A stretch of 64,000 nucleotides of DNA from JBBRDU01 sp038230335 (GCA_038230335.1 JBBRNL010000010.1:55637-119636), one strand, 5' to 3'; positions 27,185 through 36,170 are shown, counted from the first letter of the stretch. The notes: generated by a model from the letters alone, not told the origin. Numbers and translations: made by a program.

Positions 27185-27487
27185 GGTTTTATCTCCGGGT
27201 TGAATGGGGTTGCTCTATGTTGAAGGTCGCGCCGGGCGGCGGTCCTGGCGAAGGTCCAGCCCCACGAGCCTCTCGAAAGCTCGGCCGAAGATGCGTCGAA
27301 ACGTCGGATGACGTGATCGACACCGAGTCTGATCCGCCGCACCCGCCCTGTCGAGCATCGTTTACGAAACCGCTTGAACCTTCAACACCGGGCGTGATGG
27401 CGTTGAAAAGCTGCATCGACCCCAGCTGAGTTCTCTGACAACTTCGAAGCGAGAACCTCCAAGCTCGCTCGAATAACTCCCAACCGA
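27185..27487. other. 303-bp divergent intergenic region
   Basis: This gap separates two divergent signal-peptide genes and must hold their promoters. I see no convincing -35/-10 pair, repeat or small gene; short frames that cross it on both strands have no recognisable protein features. Confidence 0.4.
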
Positions 27488-28171
27488 ATGAACCTTCGCA
27501 CCGCCCTCTGCCTTCTTGTTGCCGCAGTCTTCGCCAGTTCGTTAGGCGCGAGTGATCCTCCCAGAAGCAAAGCCGACCCTTCTCCGAAACCGTCTGACAT
27601 TGCGGAAAACGCCACGGCCGTTCCCGCGGACGAGTCGGAAGATTCCCCAATTAAGTTTTCGTCACCCGACAATCATTTCGCCCTTCGGATCAGCCAAGAC
27701 CCTGATCCATCACAGGAAAGCTCAAAGGCTGAGATCATCGAGAAATCTTCGGGCAAAGTGCTGGCTGATCTCGGGAACGCTTACAGCAGTCAACTTGCGC
27801 GCAGCGTTCTTCTTTGGTCCTCCGATTCAAAACGATTTGCATACGGGACGGGCGGCGATCGTCAGCGCGAAACGAGCCTCTATTTTTGGAATGGCTCGGC
27901 CTTCAAAGCAGTAGCGTTACCTGACAATCTGCCCGCGCCGGATATCAAGTTTCACAAAGGCGCCGGTGGCGATGTCAAGAATTACGGCGGGGGCGAAAAA
28001 CCGGTGCGATGGCTGAAGTCCGGCGACCTGGAAATATCAAGCGAGTCGATGATGTTATCGCGAGTAGACGACCTGACCTACACCGGCACCATCCTCATCA
28101 CGATCGGATTCGACGCGCAGCATCACGCCAGGATAAAGCACGTCTCAAAGACAAAGACCCTGGCCGAATAG
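27488..28171 (+). CDS. Secreted hypothetical protein
   Basis: 227 aa with a signal peptide (MNLRTALCLLVAAVFASSLG, cut before ASD). A Pro/Ser/Glu-rich stretch follows (about 22-55), then a beta-rich domain: SPDNHFALRISQDPD, VLLWSSDSKRFAYGTGGDRQ, TSLYFWNGSAFKAVALPD, VRWLKSGDLEISSES. The SxDxKRFAYG and YFWNGSxF motifs recall a single WD/PD40-like blade pair. No family assigned. The 226 bp between its stop and the S9 peptidase (28172-28397) shows no further gene that I trust. Confidence 0.65.
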   Translation: MNLRTALCLLVAAVFASSLGASDPPRSKADPSPKPSDIAENATAVPADESEDSPIKFSSPDNHFALRISQDPDPSQESSKAEIIEKSSGKVLADLGNAYSSQLARSVLLWSSDSKRFAYGTGGDRQRETSLYFWNGSAFKAVALPDNLPAPDIKFHKGAGGDVKNYGGGEKPVRWLKSGDLEISSESMMLSRVDDLTYTGTILITIGFDAQHHARIKHVSKTKTLAE

Positions 28172-28397
28172 CACGTGATCAATGCGATTTCGGCGGTGAT
28201 AGACCGCCGCTACAGAAGAATGGAAAGCGACGCGCTCGCGGACGCGGAGCGAGTTAGTGGTTCTTTGGTAGTGGTTAATCGGCTGAGACTCTGGAAAAGC
28301 GGGCAACTGACGCTGAAATCAGCGTGGGAAATTACAGATCAGGATTCCTATCAACACCACTGATTGTTGCGGTCAAAACATTATGGAACGCCGCAGA

Positions 28398-30347
28398 CTA
28401 CTGTAGATACTTGTCAAACCAGGCGACCGTTTGATCGAGTCGACCGGCCTGGTTCTCCGGTTTAATGAACATGTGGCCTTCGCCGGGATAGATGACGAGT
28501 TGGGTCGGGACACCGAGCGCTTTTAGCGCGTGCCAGAATTCCTGGGATTGCGGCGCGGGACATTCGGCGTCGCGCTCGCCGACGATGACGAGCGTGGGCG
28601 TCTTCACTTTCTTGATGGAGTGGATAGGCGAACTTTTCTCGTACACGCCCGGATCATCGTAAATCGATGAACCGAAGAAGGGGATCATCCATTGATCGAT
28701 CAGATTTTGACCATAATAACTTTGCCAATTGGCAATGCCGGCTCCCGCAACGGCGCCTTTAAAGCGGTTGGTTTGGGTGACCGTCCACATGGTCATGAAT
28801 CCGCCGTAGCTCCAGCCGGTCACGCCCAGGCGCGCCGGGTCGACCGGATACTTTGCGATGGCGGCGTCAACGCCGGCGAGAATATCGCGCAGATCGCCGC
28901 CGCCGAAGTCCTTCACATTGGCGCGTGTAAAATTCTCGCCCTGGCCGTAGCTACCGCGCGGATTTGGCAAAAGAACATAGTAACCACGAGCTGAGAGAGC
29001 GGCGACAATCGCTCGTGACATTCCAGTGCTGGCCGGCCATTCCGGCGTCGTTAGGCTGGAAGGTCCACCATGGATCAGGACGATCATCGGATATTTTTTG
29101 CCGGGCTCCACTTTCACGGGCGGGAGAAGCCATCCTTGAATGTTGAACCCGTCGTTCGTCCACTCGAGGTTCCCGGCCTTACCCCACGTGGGCGTTTGCG
29201 CCGAGTTGTTGGCGGTCAGTTGTCGCCATTCGCCCACCGGCCCGGCCCAAACTTCAGGCGCGGTTTCATAGCTGTTTCGGATGGCCGCGGATATCTTGCC
29301 GTCTTTGGATAGAGCGAAGTCAGGGAAATTCCCGAAAGCGTGAAGGCCTTCGGCGCCTTTCCAGATTGTTCGCACGGAGTTATCGGCGAGGGTCAATTCC
29401 GAGATCGCGCTTCCGCCCCCGACATATTCGGTGAGCAGAATGCGATCTGGCGCCGGCCAGAAAAGGGCACTGACCGAGCCCTTGCGACCGGGCGTGCGAT
29501 TGACGACATCGTGTCCCGAGGCTGAGACGGTGAAGAGGTCGCCACCGTGGAATCCTTCATCGCTCATGATGCCTTCGATGAACGCGATTGATTTACCATC
29601 CGGCGACCAGCGTGGAACCGCGACCTGGAGAGAAGGTTTGTAGATGAATGCTGCGCTTCCTTTGGTGATGTCGATCGTGTAGATCTGCGCGATCCACCAA
29701 TTGTTATCGCCCGGCCCGGGAGCGGCTGTTGTCACAAACGCTTTGTCGTCGGGCGACCAATCGTAATCGTAGATGTGAAGATCCGGCGGCGAAACCTGGC
29801 GGAGCTGGCCGGTGGCAACGTCGAGAACAGCAATCCGCTGGTTATGAATGGCGGTCTCGACTACGCCAGTGGTATTGGGCGCGGCCGTTAAGGGGCCGCC
29901 GCCGCCAGCGCCCTCTATATATAAGAAGGCAATCTGCCTGCCGTCGCGCGACCAGCGCGGACGAGCAGCGTATCCCTTCAAAGTTGTTAGCTTTTTGGGG
30001 TCGGAGCCGTCAGCGCTTACGGTCCAGAGCTGGTTTTGGTCGTTTTCACCGGCGGTGGAAAACAGGGCGAGATTTTTGGAATCGGGAGACCAGGCGGGAT
30101 CGGAATCGGTCCCCTCTCCGGTGCCTCCGATATGAACCATGGTAGCGGGCACGTTTCCTGATGTGCCGCGAACGTAAGTATGCTGCGCAGGGGTGGCGGC
30201 GGTGGACTGGACCCAGGCGACGTGTGTGCCATCAGGGGAAAGAGCAATGTCGCCATAGAGCACCGTCTTATCCAACTGTTCAGTGAGCTGCATGCTTTGA
30301 GCTGTTAGCAGCGTGGGGAGAAGACAGGCCAGAAGAAAATGCTTCAT
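28398..30347 (-). CDS. S9 family serine peptidase (acylaminoacyl/dipeptidyl-peptidase type)
   Basis: 649 aa with a signal peptide (MKHFLLACLLPTLLTAQ), so periplasmic or secreted. Residues 20-390 form a WD/PD40-type propeller (DIALSPDGTHVAWVQ, DPAWSPDSKNLALFS, RPRWSRDGRQIAFLY, VPRWSPDGKSIAFIE). Residues 400-649 are the alpha/beta hydrolase domain with a full triad: Ser513 in GWSYGGFMT, Asp593 in GERDAECP and His625 in GEGHMF; the oxyanion segment is IHGGPSS (425-431). Length and order are standard for S9 oligopeptidases, which cut short peptides after proline or remove acylated N-terminal residues. Exact specificity is unknown. A heptamer repeat lies directly upstream of its start. Confidence 0.93.
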   Translation of the reverse strand: MKHFLLACLLPTLLTAQSMQLTEQLDKTVLYGDIALSPDGTHVAWVQSTAATPAQHTYVRGTSGNVPATMVHIGGTGEGTDSDPAWSPDSKNLALFSTAGENDQNQLWTVSADGSDPKKLTTLKGYAARPRWSRDGRQIAFLYIEGAGGGGPLTAAPNTTGVVETAIHNQRIAVLDVATGQLRQVSPPDLHIYDYDWSPDDKAFVTTAAPGPGDNNWWIAQIYTIDITKGSAAFIYKPSLQVAVPRWSPDGKSIAFIEGIMSDEGFHGGDLFTVSASGHDVVNRTPGRKGSVSALFWPAPDRILLTEYVGGGSAISELTLADNSVRTIWKGAEGLHAFGNFPDFALSKDGKISAAIRNSYETAPEVWAGPVGEWRQLTANNSAQTPTWGKAGNLEWTNDGFNIQGWLLPPVKVEPGKKYPMIVLIHGGPSSLTTPEWPASTGMSRAIVAALSARGYYVLLPNPRGSYGQGENFTRANVKDFGGGDLRDILAGVDAAIAKYPVDPARLGVTGWSYGGFMTMWTVTQTNRFKGAVAGAGIANWQSYYGQNLIDQWMIPFFGSSIYDDPGVYEKSSPIHSIKKVKTPTLVIVGERDAECPAPQSQEFWHALKALGVPTQLVIYPGEGHMFIKPENQAGRLDQTVAWFDKYLQ

Positions 30348-30363
30348 GGGACAATCCTGCGGC

Positions 30364-30398
30364 CAGAAGTCGCAGATCGGAAGTCAGAAGTCGGAGGA
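30364..30398. repeat. Heptamer tandem repeat, five units
   Basis: Units CAGAAGT, CGCAGAT, CGGAAGT, CAGAAGT and CGGAGGA repeat with a strict 7-bp period, just upstream of the S9 peptidase gene. The period is the same as at 8079 and 11485, but the unit differs. Confidence 0.6.
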
Positions 30399-30399
30399 C

Positions 30400-30525
30400 C
30401 GGACTGTAGGACGCTTCGCGCGACCTAGTGTTTGCGGGAAGTCTTTTCTTCGATCCAACTCCTTTCGTCGGCACAGTCAGTTTTTCGCATGTCTTCCAAA
30501 AGCGTCGATGCGCTTTGCCGATCAC
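30400..30525 (-). pseudogene. Possible remnant of a toxin gene partnered with the antitoxin-like gene
   Basis: A frame starting with GTG at 30525 overlaps the antitoxin-like stop by 4 nt (GTGA), the usual arrangement of toxin-antitoxin operons. Its first residues (IGKAHRRFWKTCEKL) resemble the start of RelE/ParE-like toxins of the '..xRFW..x.LP' kind, but the rest does not look like a toxin and runs into the heptamer repeat. I treat it as a decayed toxin start; the assignment is weak. Confidence 0.25.
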
Positions 30526-30698
30526 GGCAATTCCTCAAGGTGTCCGCCGCGAATGTCACTTTGCACGTCGTTGACGACGGATCTTAGACGCCCGCCTTCC
30601 GCGAAGTCGGCATCGATCTCTCGGTCCCAGGCAGCGTCATCTCGCGCCCGGATAAAGGTGGCCAATTCGGCGAGGTCCGCCGGGGATAAGTCTTTCAC
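30522..30698 (-). pseudogene. Antitoxin-like small gene, N-terminus missing
   Basis: The minus strand reads VKDLSPADLAELATFIRARD, then DAAWDREIDADFAEGGRLRS, then VVNDVQSDIRGGHLEELP and TGA (58 aa). The pattern L-S-P-x-[DE]-L-A-x-[FL]-x-x-[FW]...W-D-R-[EQ]-I-[EA]-D...L...G..xxLP is that of a common type II antitoxin family. The only start is a GTG at 30698, with a stop codon five codons upstream; the usual 10-15 N-terminal residues are absent, hence the call as a remnant. A functional gene using GTG cannot be excluded. Confidence 0.5.
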
Positions 30699-30769
30699 TG
30701 CAGCTTGCTCTGGCTAAAAAAGGTAAAAATTAGAATTTAGGAAAGCACAGGTATCTGTAACCCTCACCA

Positions 30770-31726
30770 TTGGCTTTTTGCACTTCCCGCATCGTGTTTC
30801 TCAACATCGTTCTAGTTTTTTTCGTTTTTTTTGGCACGTTCTTCGCCTTCATCGTGACGGTGAAGCTGCGCCAGGTCCGGGCGGCGTCGCGCTGGCCCAG
30901 CGCACCCGGCGAGATCGTCTCCGCTCACGCTTCCGCCGGCGAAGTGACTACGCATCATGCGACCTATTACGAGAACGAGGACAAAACGGAGAGGCGGAAC
31001 TTCGCACGCATCACCTACCGGTATAAGGTCGCGGGCAAACAATACACCTGCTCCCGCCTTTCCGTCGGGGAAGATCTGGGTAACGACGACGTCGAAGGAA
31101 AGCTGAAACGCTATCCCGTGGGCCGCGCCGTCGAGGTGTTCTACAATCCGGCCGATCCGGGCAAGGCGGTGCTTGAACGCAATCTGCCGGAAGGCTGCGC
31201 GAAAGCCGGTATGATCGCCTTGGCCCTGGTCATTGGGATCATCGCGTTTTTTGGCTACGGTCTCGACTACGCGGTGAAGAGGATTGCTCCGCACATCAAC
31301 GATCCGAGCCATGCGTCTGCCGTGGTCTTCGCGGCTACTTTCTCCTTTCTCTGTGCGTACTTTACCTTCGCACTTTGGAACCAGGGCCGCGTTGTGCGCA
31401 ACAAATGGGCACGCGCGCGCGGCCGGATCGAGACGAGCGAAAATCCGAACTCGCAGACGCTCATTGTTTATGACTACGAGGTGAACGGCGTATCGTACAA
31501 GTCGGACGTCGTCGATTTTGGCGGAAACAAGCGCGCCTTCTTCCGACTTAACTCGCGTGTCACAATAAAGGGCGGCATATCGGACCAGGAGGTCGAGGTA
31601 TTCTACGATCCGGCCGATCCGGCTCAAGCCTGTCTCTACACGGGCACGAGCACGGGACTGTTCTTATTGCCCTTGTTTGCCGCGGTGTTTACGGGCGGAG
31701 CTGCGTGGTGGATCGCGACTCGTTAG
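30770..31726 (+). CDS. DUF3592 membrane protein with two copies of the domain
   Basis: 318 aa from a TTG at 30770 (a GTG at 30794 is the alternative; no ATG fits). TM helices: about 8-30, 145-165, 182-205 and 295-315. Each pair of TMs is followed by a DUF3592 beta-domain: RWPSAPGEIVSAHASAGEVT...ARITYRYKVAGKQYTCSR...VEVFYNPADPGKAVLE, and again RGRIETSENPN...IVYDYEVNGVSYKSDVV...VEVFYDPADPAQACLY. The [FY]YxPxxPxxxxL ending marks the family. Function unknown; likely an inner-membrane protein with two soluble lobes on one side. Confidence 0.82.
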   Translation: MAFCTSRIVFLNIVLVFFVFFGTFFAFIVTVKLRQVRAASRWPSAPGEIVSAHASAGEVTTHHATYYENEDKTERRNFARITYRYKVAGKQYTCSRLSVGEDLGNDDVEGKLKRYPVGRAVEVFYNPADPGKAVLERNLPEGCAKAGMIALALVIGIIAFFGYGLDYAVKRIAPHINDPSHASAVVFAATFSFLCAYFTFALWNQGRVVRNKWARARGRIETSENPNSQTLIVYDYEVNGVSYKSDVVDFGGNKRAFFRLNSRVTIKGGISDQEVEVFYDPADPAQACLYTGTSTGLFLLPLFAAVFTGGAAWWIATR

Positions 31727-31922
31727 GTGGTCGCGCGGTTATCGGTTCATTCCGGAGATCGAGCGGTGCCGATCATGATCATCATTATGAGCATTAGCTT
31801 CGGCGGTCATAGGCCACCGCTCCAGAAGAATGGCAAGCGGTGCGCGAGCCATAGAATTTGGATAAAAGAATAAGTTTTAAGTCGGAGACGTCCAGACGCC
31901 GTCTTCCGGAACCGAATCACGA

Positions 31923-32582
31923 CTATCCACCCGGAACGCTTTGGTCCTTGTCCTTCTTGTCTTTCGCCCAGAGGTGAAAGGTATAAGTGAAAACGACGTA
32001 GCCCATGATCCGATCGGGATGAAAGTTGGCGAAGTAAATCGCCGGATTCGTCTGCAAATCCTTCGTGATATTCCAGGTAAAGCCGATGGTGGCTGAGTTT
32101 TCCGCGCCACTCTGAAAATCGACCTGGGCGCGCCATTGTTTATTGAAGTCGTAGGCATAACCGAGAATGGCTTCGGTTTTGTAGCCGGCGTGAATCACAC
32201 CGGCGATGAACTTGTTATGCTCGGTATAATAGCCCGCTTCGATATACGGTTGCGGATCGACCCCGCCGCGGGGGGACCAATTAGTGAACCCAACCGAGAG
32301 CAGATACGGTTCTGTCCTTAAAATGCCGAATTCGGTGGCGATAATCTCTTCATTCGGTTTGAAACCCTGAAATATGGCAACTTCGGCCCATTTGGTTAGG
32401 CCCACTTCAACCTGAAGCTCATACGGATTCGCAATGCGCGCGTCCTGGATTTGCAAACTGAGAGATAAATCGCCTTCAGCCTGCAAGTCGGGGGTGACGA
32501 TCTGGCTGAGGCCTTTCGTTGTGGCCTGGAGACGCGTGGCCAAGGAAAGGGCAAAAAGCGCGATTAAGGAAAAGCGTTTCAT
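31923..32582 (-). CDS. Outer-membrane beta-barrel protein (hypothetical)
   Basis: The ATG at 32582 starts a signal peptide (MKRFSLIALFALSLATRLQA); an in-frame ATG 39 nt upstream would add a non-signal extension. The 219-aa product has regular amphipathic strands: ARIANPYELQVEVGLTKWAE, EFGILRTEPYLLSVGFTNWS, PQPYIEAGYYTEHNKFIAGV, KTEAILGYAYDFNKQWRAQV, RIMGYVVFTYTFHLWAK. This is typical of small barrels. A 13-bp palindrome (CTCACAATGTGAG, 32598-32610) lies 16 nt upstream of the start codon and could be a regulatory site. Confidence 0.72.
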   Translation of the reverse strand: MKRFSLIALFALSLATRLQATTKGLSQIVTPDLQAEGDLSLSLQIQDARIANPYELQVEVGLTKWAEVAIFQGFKPNEEIIATEFGILRTEPYLLSVGFTNWSPRGGVDPQPYIEAGYYTEHNKFIAGVIHAGYKTEAILGYAYDFNKQWRAQVDFQSGAENSATIGFTWNITKDLQTNPAIYFANFHPDRIMGYVVFTYTFHLWAKDKKDKDQSVPGG

Positions 32583-32660
32583 TGCAAGATATCGTGGCTC
32601 ACAATGTGAGTGGATGTCCATTCAGTTCTACGCAAAACAAGAAGACAGGAAAGGAGTCTG

Positions 32661-32718
32661 GACAGGACTGGCCCGATTTCTACGAGCCGGAGAATCTTGT
32701 TGGTTTTTTAATCCTGTC
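32661..32718. repeat. CCTGTC-type dispersed repeat remnant
   Basis: GACAGGA at 32661 and TCCTGTC at 32712 are inverted, with AATCCTGTCTAG at the right side, matching the style of the repeat at 20708. It sits in the 367-bp divergent gap 32583-32949, which has no other recognisable gene. Confidence 0.35.
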
Positions 32719-32938
32719 TAGAAACTTGCCTCGTTTTGAATCACGCATCCCAGGATATCACGCCTGATTCGTGGCGGAGAGTGAGTTCACCCGCCACGGC
32801 GGGCGGCGGCTCGCACGAAGCTCGGCAGAACCATCATGTTTGTAGAAGGACTAACGAGATGGTATTGGTCTTTAAGGATTTCGTTAAATCTGCCGTCCAG
32901 ATGTCACGAAACACCGCAGTATAGACTCTGTCAAAACC

Positions 32939-32944
32939 AGGAGG
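32939..32944 (+). promoter_or_regulatory. Strong Shine-Dalgarno site deciding the start at 32950
   Basis: AGGAGG lies 5 nt upstream of the ATG at 32950, a stronger site than any other in the window. It selects this start over the in-frame ATG at 32836. Confidence 0.8.
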
Positions 32945-32949
32945 TTATT

Positions 32950-33498
32950 ATGAAAAAGATTATTCGCGGAATATTACTAGTCGGACTGTTCGCAGCGGCA
33001 CAATCAGTGACTTACGCTCAGGAGAAGGAGACCACAGGTAAGAACGATGAGATCATTGCCCAGATTAAGAAATACCGGGAAGAGGGAGAACAAAAACTTG
33101 TAGACAAGAAGTTCACCAGAAAAGAGGTCGCGCTAATGGGCGACAGCGTAAAAGAAACGATCAAGCAGAAGTGGGAGAAAATGGCTGCCTATTACGAAGG
33201 ATCAAAGCTCGTAAGAATCCAGCTCTATCCTCACCTGGGCGTCAGTGGAAGATCGGAAGAGTTCTATCTAATGGATGACAAACTCGTGTTTGCATTCATT
33301 CAAGACAAAGGTCTAAAGCAGGAAGGCAAGGACAAGGATCAACCGGGCAAAGAGTTGTACTTTCATGATGACAAGCTCATCAAATTTGAAGACCGGAGCG
33401 GTGAGCCGCCGACTCATGCCGAGCAAGAAAAGAAAATGTACGAATCCAGACTGCCGTATGAGATTTCAGAGCTCTTAGACATTCTCAAGAAGAACTAG
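32950..33498 (+). CDS. Secreted Lys/Glu-rich hypothetical protein
   Basis: 182 aa. A signal peptide (MKKIIRGILLVGLFAAAQSV, cut after TYA) is followed by a highly charged helical domain (DEIIAQIKKYREEGEQKLVD; VKETIKQKWEKMAAYYEGSK) and a short beta-rich middle (LVRIQLYPHLGVSGRSEEFY, LMDDKLVFAFIQDKG; GKELYFHDDKLIKFED). This is a GXXXD-type repeat of 'xYxxDxKLIxF'. No family is recognised. Codon choice and base composition (many AAA, GAA, lower GC) differ from the neighbours, and the start has an unusually strong ribosome binding site, both hints of recent transfer. Confidence 0.72.
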   Translation: MKKIIRGILLVGLFAAAQSVTYAQEKETTGKNDEIIAQIKKYREEGEQKLVDKKFTRKEVALMGDSVKETIKQKWEKMAAYYEGSKLVRIQLYPHLGVSGRSEEFYLMDDKLVFAFIQDKGLKQEGKDKDQPGKELYFHDDKLIKFEDRSGEPPTHAEQEKKMYESRLPYEISELLDILKKN

Positions 33499-33545
33499 GA
33501 GATGATCGGATTGTCGGCCAAGACTATGGGCCGCGAATTTGAGCC

Positions 33546-36170
33546 TCACGGCTGATACAGCACCGCGCCGGATTTGTGCCGGACGGAGACTTTGCCTGAG
33601 ATTGGGCGGGGCTCGATCGCGCCGTGCTCGTCGAGAGCGGTCAGCCACTCGCCCGGCACGGTCACAACCGTATCGGCCTGATCGGCGCTGTTTAGCACGA
33701 CGCAGGCGCGCTTCCACGTTTCGCCGGGCAAGCCTTCGCCGTTGATGGTGAACATCAGTGTCGCGCGATCGGGCGTGTCGATGAAGTGGACGCGCGACTG
33801 GACTTGCGGACGAGTACGCAGTCGGAACATGGGATGCGCTTTGCGGAGCGCGATGGCGTCACGGGTGTAAGTGAACAAGTCGAGGTGATCGCGTTTCAAA
33901 GCCCAATCGACCTGGTTTACCGAATCGGGTGAGTCGTAGGAATTGTGATTCCCTCCTTTGCTGCGCGCGAATTCTTCGCCGCCATGGATAAATGGCACAC
34001 CCTGCGCGGTGAAAAGTGCGAGATAACCGAGCTTCATCGTTTCGATGCGCAACGGATCGGTGGCGTTCGGCATGGACTCGATGAGTTTGTCCCAAAGCAC
34101 AAGGTTGTCGTGACAGGTCATATAGTTGATCGATTGCGCGGGCGACGCGAACCAATTGCTCACGAGCATGGCTGCCTTGAGCGCATCGCGTTTTGAGCTG
34201 TTCTGGATCCAGCCCGGTTCGTTGCCTTCTGGCGATCCCTTAAGGGCGTTGCGAAAATCATCGTTGAAAGCCCCGGTCGAAACCTGACGCAGCGCAGTCT
34301 TATCGGTTTTCTCGAGGAGGGGCGACGTGCCGCCGGTCCACGGTTCCCCGTACAGCACAATATTCGGATTGATCGCGCGCAGCTCCCGGTCGGCCTGCCG
34401 CATCGTCTCCTGATCAATCAAAGCCATCAGGTCAAAGCGGAAGCCATCGATGCCATATTCTTTCACCCAGAATTTCAGCGAGTCGATAATGAGCCGGCGA
34501 GCCATGGGCGCCTCACTGCGGAACTCGTTCCCGCAACCAGAGCCGTTGGCGGAGGAGCCATCCGGCATGTGCCGGTAATAATACTCCGGTGCGACGGACA
34601 TAAGTGACGCCTTGCCGGAGGTGTGGTTGTAAACCACGTCCATCATCACACCAAGGCCGCGCGCATGCAGCGCGGTAACGAGCATTTTAAATTCGCGCAC
34701 CCGGCTTTGGTCGTTCGGATTGGTGGCAAACATCCCTTCCGGCGAAAAGAAGGCACTTGTGATATAGCCCCAATTATAACTGCCCGTCGTCTCGTCGTTT
34801 TCGAAATCCTCGACCGGCATCAGTTCCACGTGCGTAACCCCCAGCTCAATCAAATGGTCGAGCGCGGTTTGAATCTGAGGATCGTCCGGAAGGCGTGTGC
34901 CTGGCTCCGTGAATCCGAGGTAAAGCCCGGCGTTTTTTACTCCGGAGTTCGGCGCGATCGTGAAATCGCGCACATGCATTTCGTAAATGATCGCATCGGT
35001 CGGAGACTCGAGACGCGGTCCGCGAGGAACGGGGTTCGCCATCGGGGTGATGCGGCCGCGCGTGCCATTCGCCACCGAATTCACCGCGTATGGGTCGAGC
35101 ACCTCTCTCGCGCGCTTGTTATCATTCGCGTCAAGCAGATACGTGTAGACTCTTCCCCTCAAGTTGCCGGTCACCGTTGCGTCCCAAAAGCCGTTCGATT
35201 GCTGCCTCAGTGGGCGGACTTTGCGCCCTGCTTCACCGGAGGAGTCGTCGTAGAGTACAACGCTGACGACTTTCGCGGTGGGCGCGAAGATCCGGAATGT
35301 TGTGGCCTGATGTGTGTAGAGAGCTCCGAGGCCGGTCTGAATTTCTCCGCGGGTCGCCTCTCTTTCAATCTCAGGTTCATCGCTCAGTTTCGCAGCCGCC
35401 GAAGGCGTAGCCGGTGCGGCCGTCCCCTCACCCTGGCCGCCTTCGAGCTCTGCTTTGGCAGATGCGACGGCGGCCCGCGCGGGGAGATCGGTCGCGGCGA
35501 CGGCGACCCGGCGTTGTCCGCCCATGTATTCAGCCGTGATTTCCTCCCTCGTGATCCCCAACACCTTGACAGCGGTGCCGGCCACGACCTTGACAGATCC
35601 GACCGGCTTGCCGTTGGAGACCGCCGGAAACTCCAATGATTCGCGCAGAATGATTTCGTTAGGCCAGTACTCCCTGTGCTCGACCAGCCATGCCAGCGGG
35701 TCCTGATGGGGAGTGACGTGTTTCGGTGGCGGGGCTTCCTCTTCCTTCTCCTGCGGCGTCGCAGGGGGAGGCGCTTCCGTGAACTTTTCGCTGGTGAAGC
35801 GCTCGACGGACAGCATGAGACGATTCCACACCTGACGCGGCGATTCCTGCCACTTATACATGGCGTAGGCAAAGGCCGCGGCGCTCAGGACGATGAAGAA
35901 AAGAAGAACGCTATCGAAGCCGCACCCAATTTTCTTTTTCTGTCTCACTATCTTCGCTGGCGGTGCGAGTGGTTGTAAGGGCACGTAGATGGGAGGCGGG
36001 GGCGTCGTCTCCGATGGAGCGGCCGACGGCGACGGGGGCGGATGATGGCCCGCCCCTGCCGGAGTTGGGACGGTGAAGGACTGGTGGCAACTCGGGCACT
36101 CCAGAATGTTGCCGGACCAGGCATCATCCATGTCGAGATTCTGGCTACAATGGGGACAGTCGATGTTCAT
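33546..36170 (-). CDS. pulA: Membrane-anchored type I pullulanase with N-terminal zinc ribbon
   Basis: 874 aa. A zinc ribbon with CPHC and CPSC knuckles (C5, C8, C25, C28), a Pro-rich stretch, a TM helix at 86-106, an SH3-like strand region at 165-232, a CBM48/E-set at 285-370, and then the GH13 barrel. Signatures: YNWGY (465-469, pullulanase-specific), DVVYNH (511-516), GFRFD (576-580, nucleophile D580), YGEPW (acid E609), and MTCHDN with the third carboxylate. Type I pullulanases cleave alpha-1,6 branches in pullulan, amylopectin and glycogen. The N-terminal zinc ribbon plus TM is unusual: it would put the ribbon in the cytoplasm and the enzyme in the periplasm. Confidence 0.9.
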   Translation of the reverse strand: MNIDCPHCSQNLDMDDAWSGNILECPSCHQSFTVPTPAGAGHHPPPSPSAAPSETTPPPPIYVPLQPLAPPAKIVRQKKKIGCGFDSVLLFFIVLSAAAFAYAMYKWQESPRQVWNRLMLSVERFTSEKFTEAPPPATPQEKEEEAPPPKHVTPHQDPLAWLVEHREYWPNEIILRESLEFPAVSNGKPVGSVKVVAGTAVKVLGITREEITAEYMGGQRRVAVAATDLPARAAVASAKAELEGGQGEGTAAPATPSAAAKLSDEPEIEREATRGEIQTGLGALYTHQATTFRIFAPTAKVVSVVLYDDSSGEAGRKVRPLRQQSNGFWDATVTGNLRGRVYTYLLDANDNKRAREVLDPYAVNSVANGTRGRITPMANPVPRGPRLESPTDAIIYEMHVRDFTIAPNSGVKNAGLYLGFTEPGTRLPDDPQIQTALDHLIELGVTHVELMPVEDFENDETTGSYNWGYITSAFFSPEGMFATNPNDQSRVREFKMLVTALHARGLGVMMDVVYNHTSGKASLMSVAPEYYYRHMPDGSSANGSGCGNEFRSEAPMARRLIIDSLKFWVKEYGIDGFRFDLMALIDQETMRQADRELRAINPNIVLYGEPWTGGTSPLLEKTDKTALRQVSTGAFNDDFRNALKGSPEGNEPGWIQNSSKRDALKAAMLVSNWFASPAQSINYMTCHDNLVLWDKLIESMPNATDPLRIETMKLGYLALFTAQGVPFIHGGEEFARSKGGNHNSYDSPDSVNQVDWALKRDHLDLFTYTRDAIALRKAHPMFRLRTRPQVQSRVHFIDTPDRATLMFTINGEGLPGETWKRACVVLNSADQADTVVTVPGEWLTALDEHGAIEPRPISGKVSVRHKSGAVLYQP

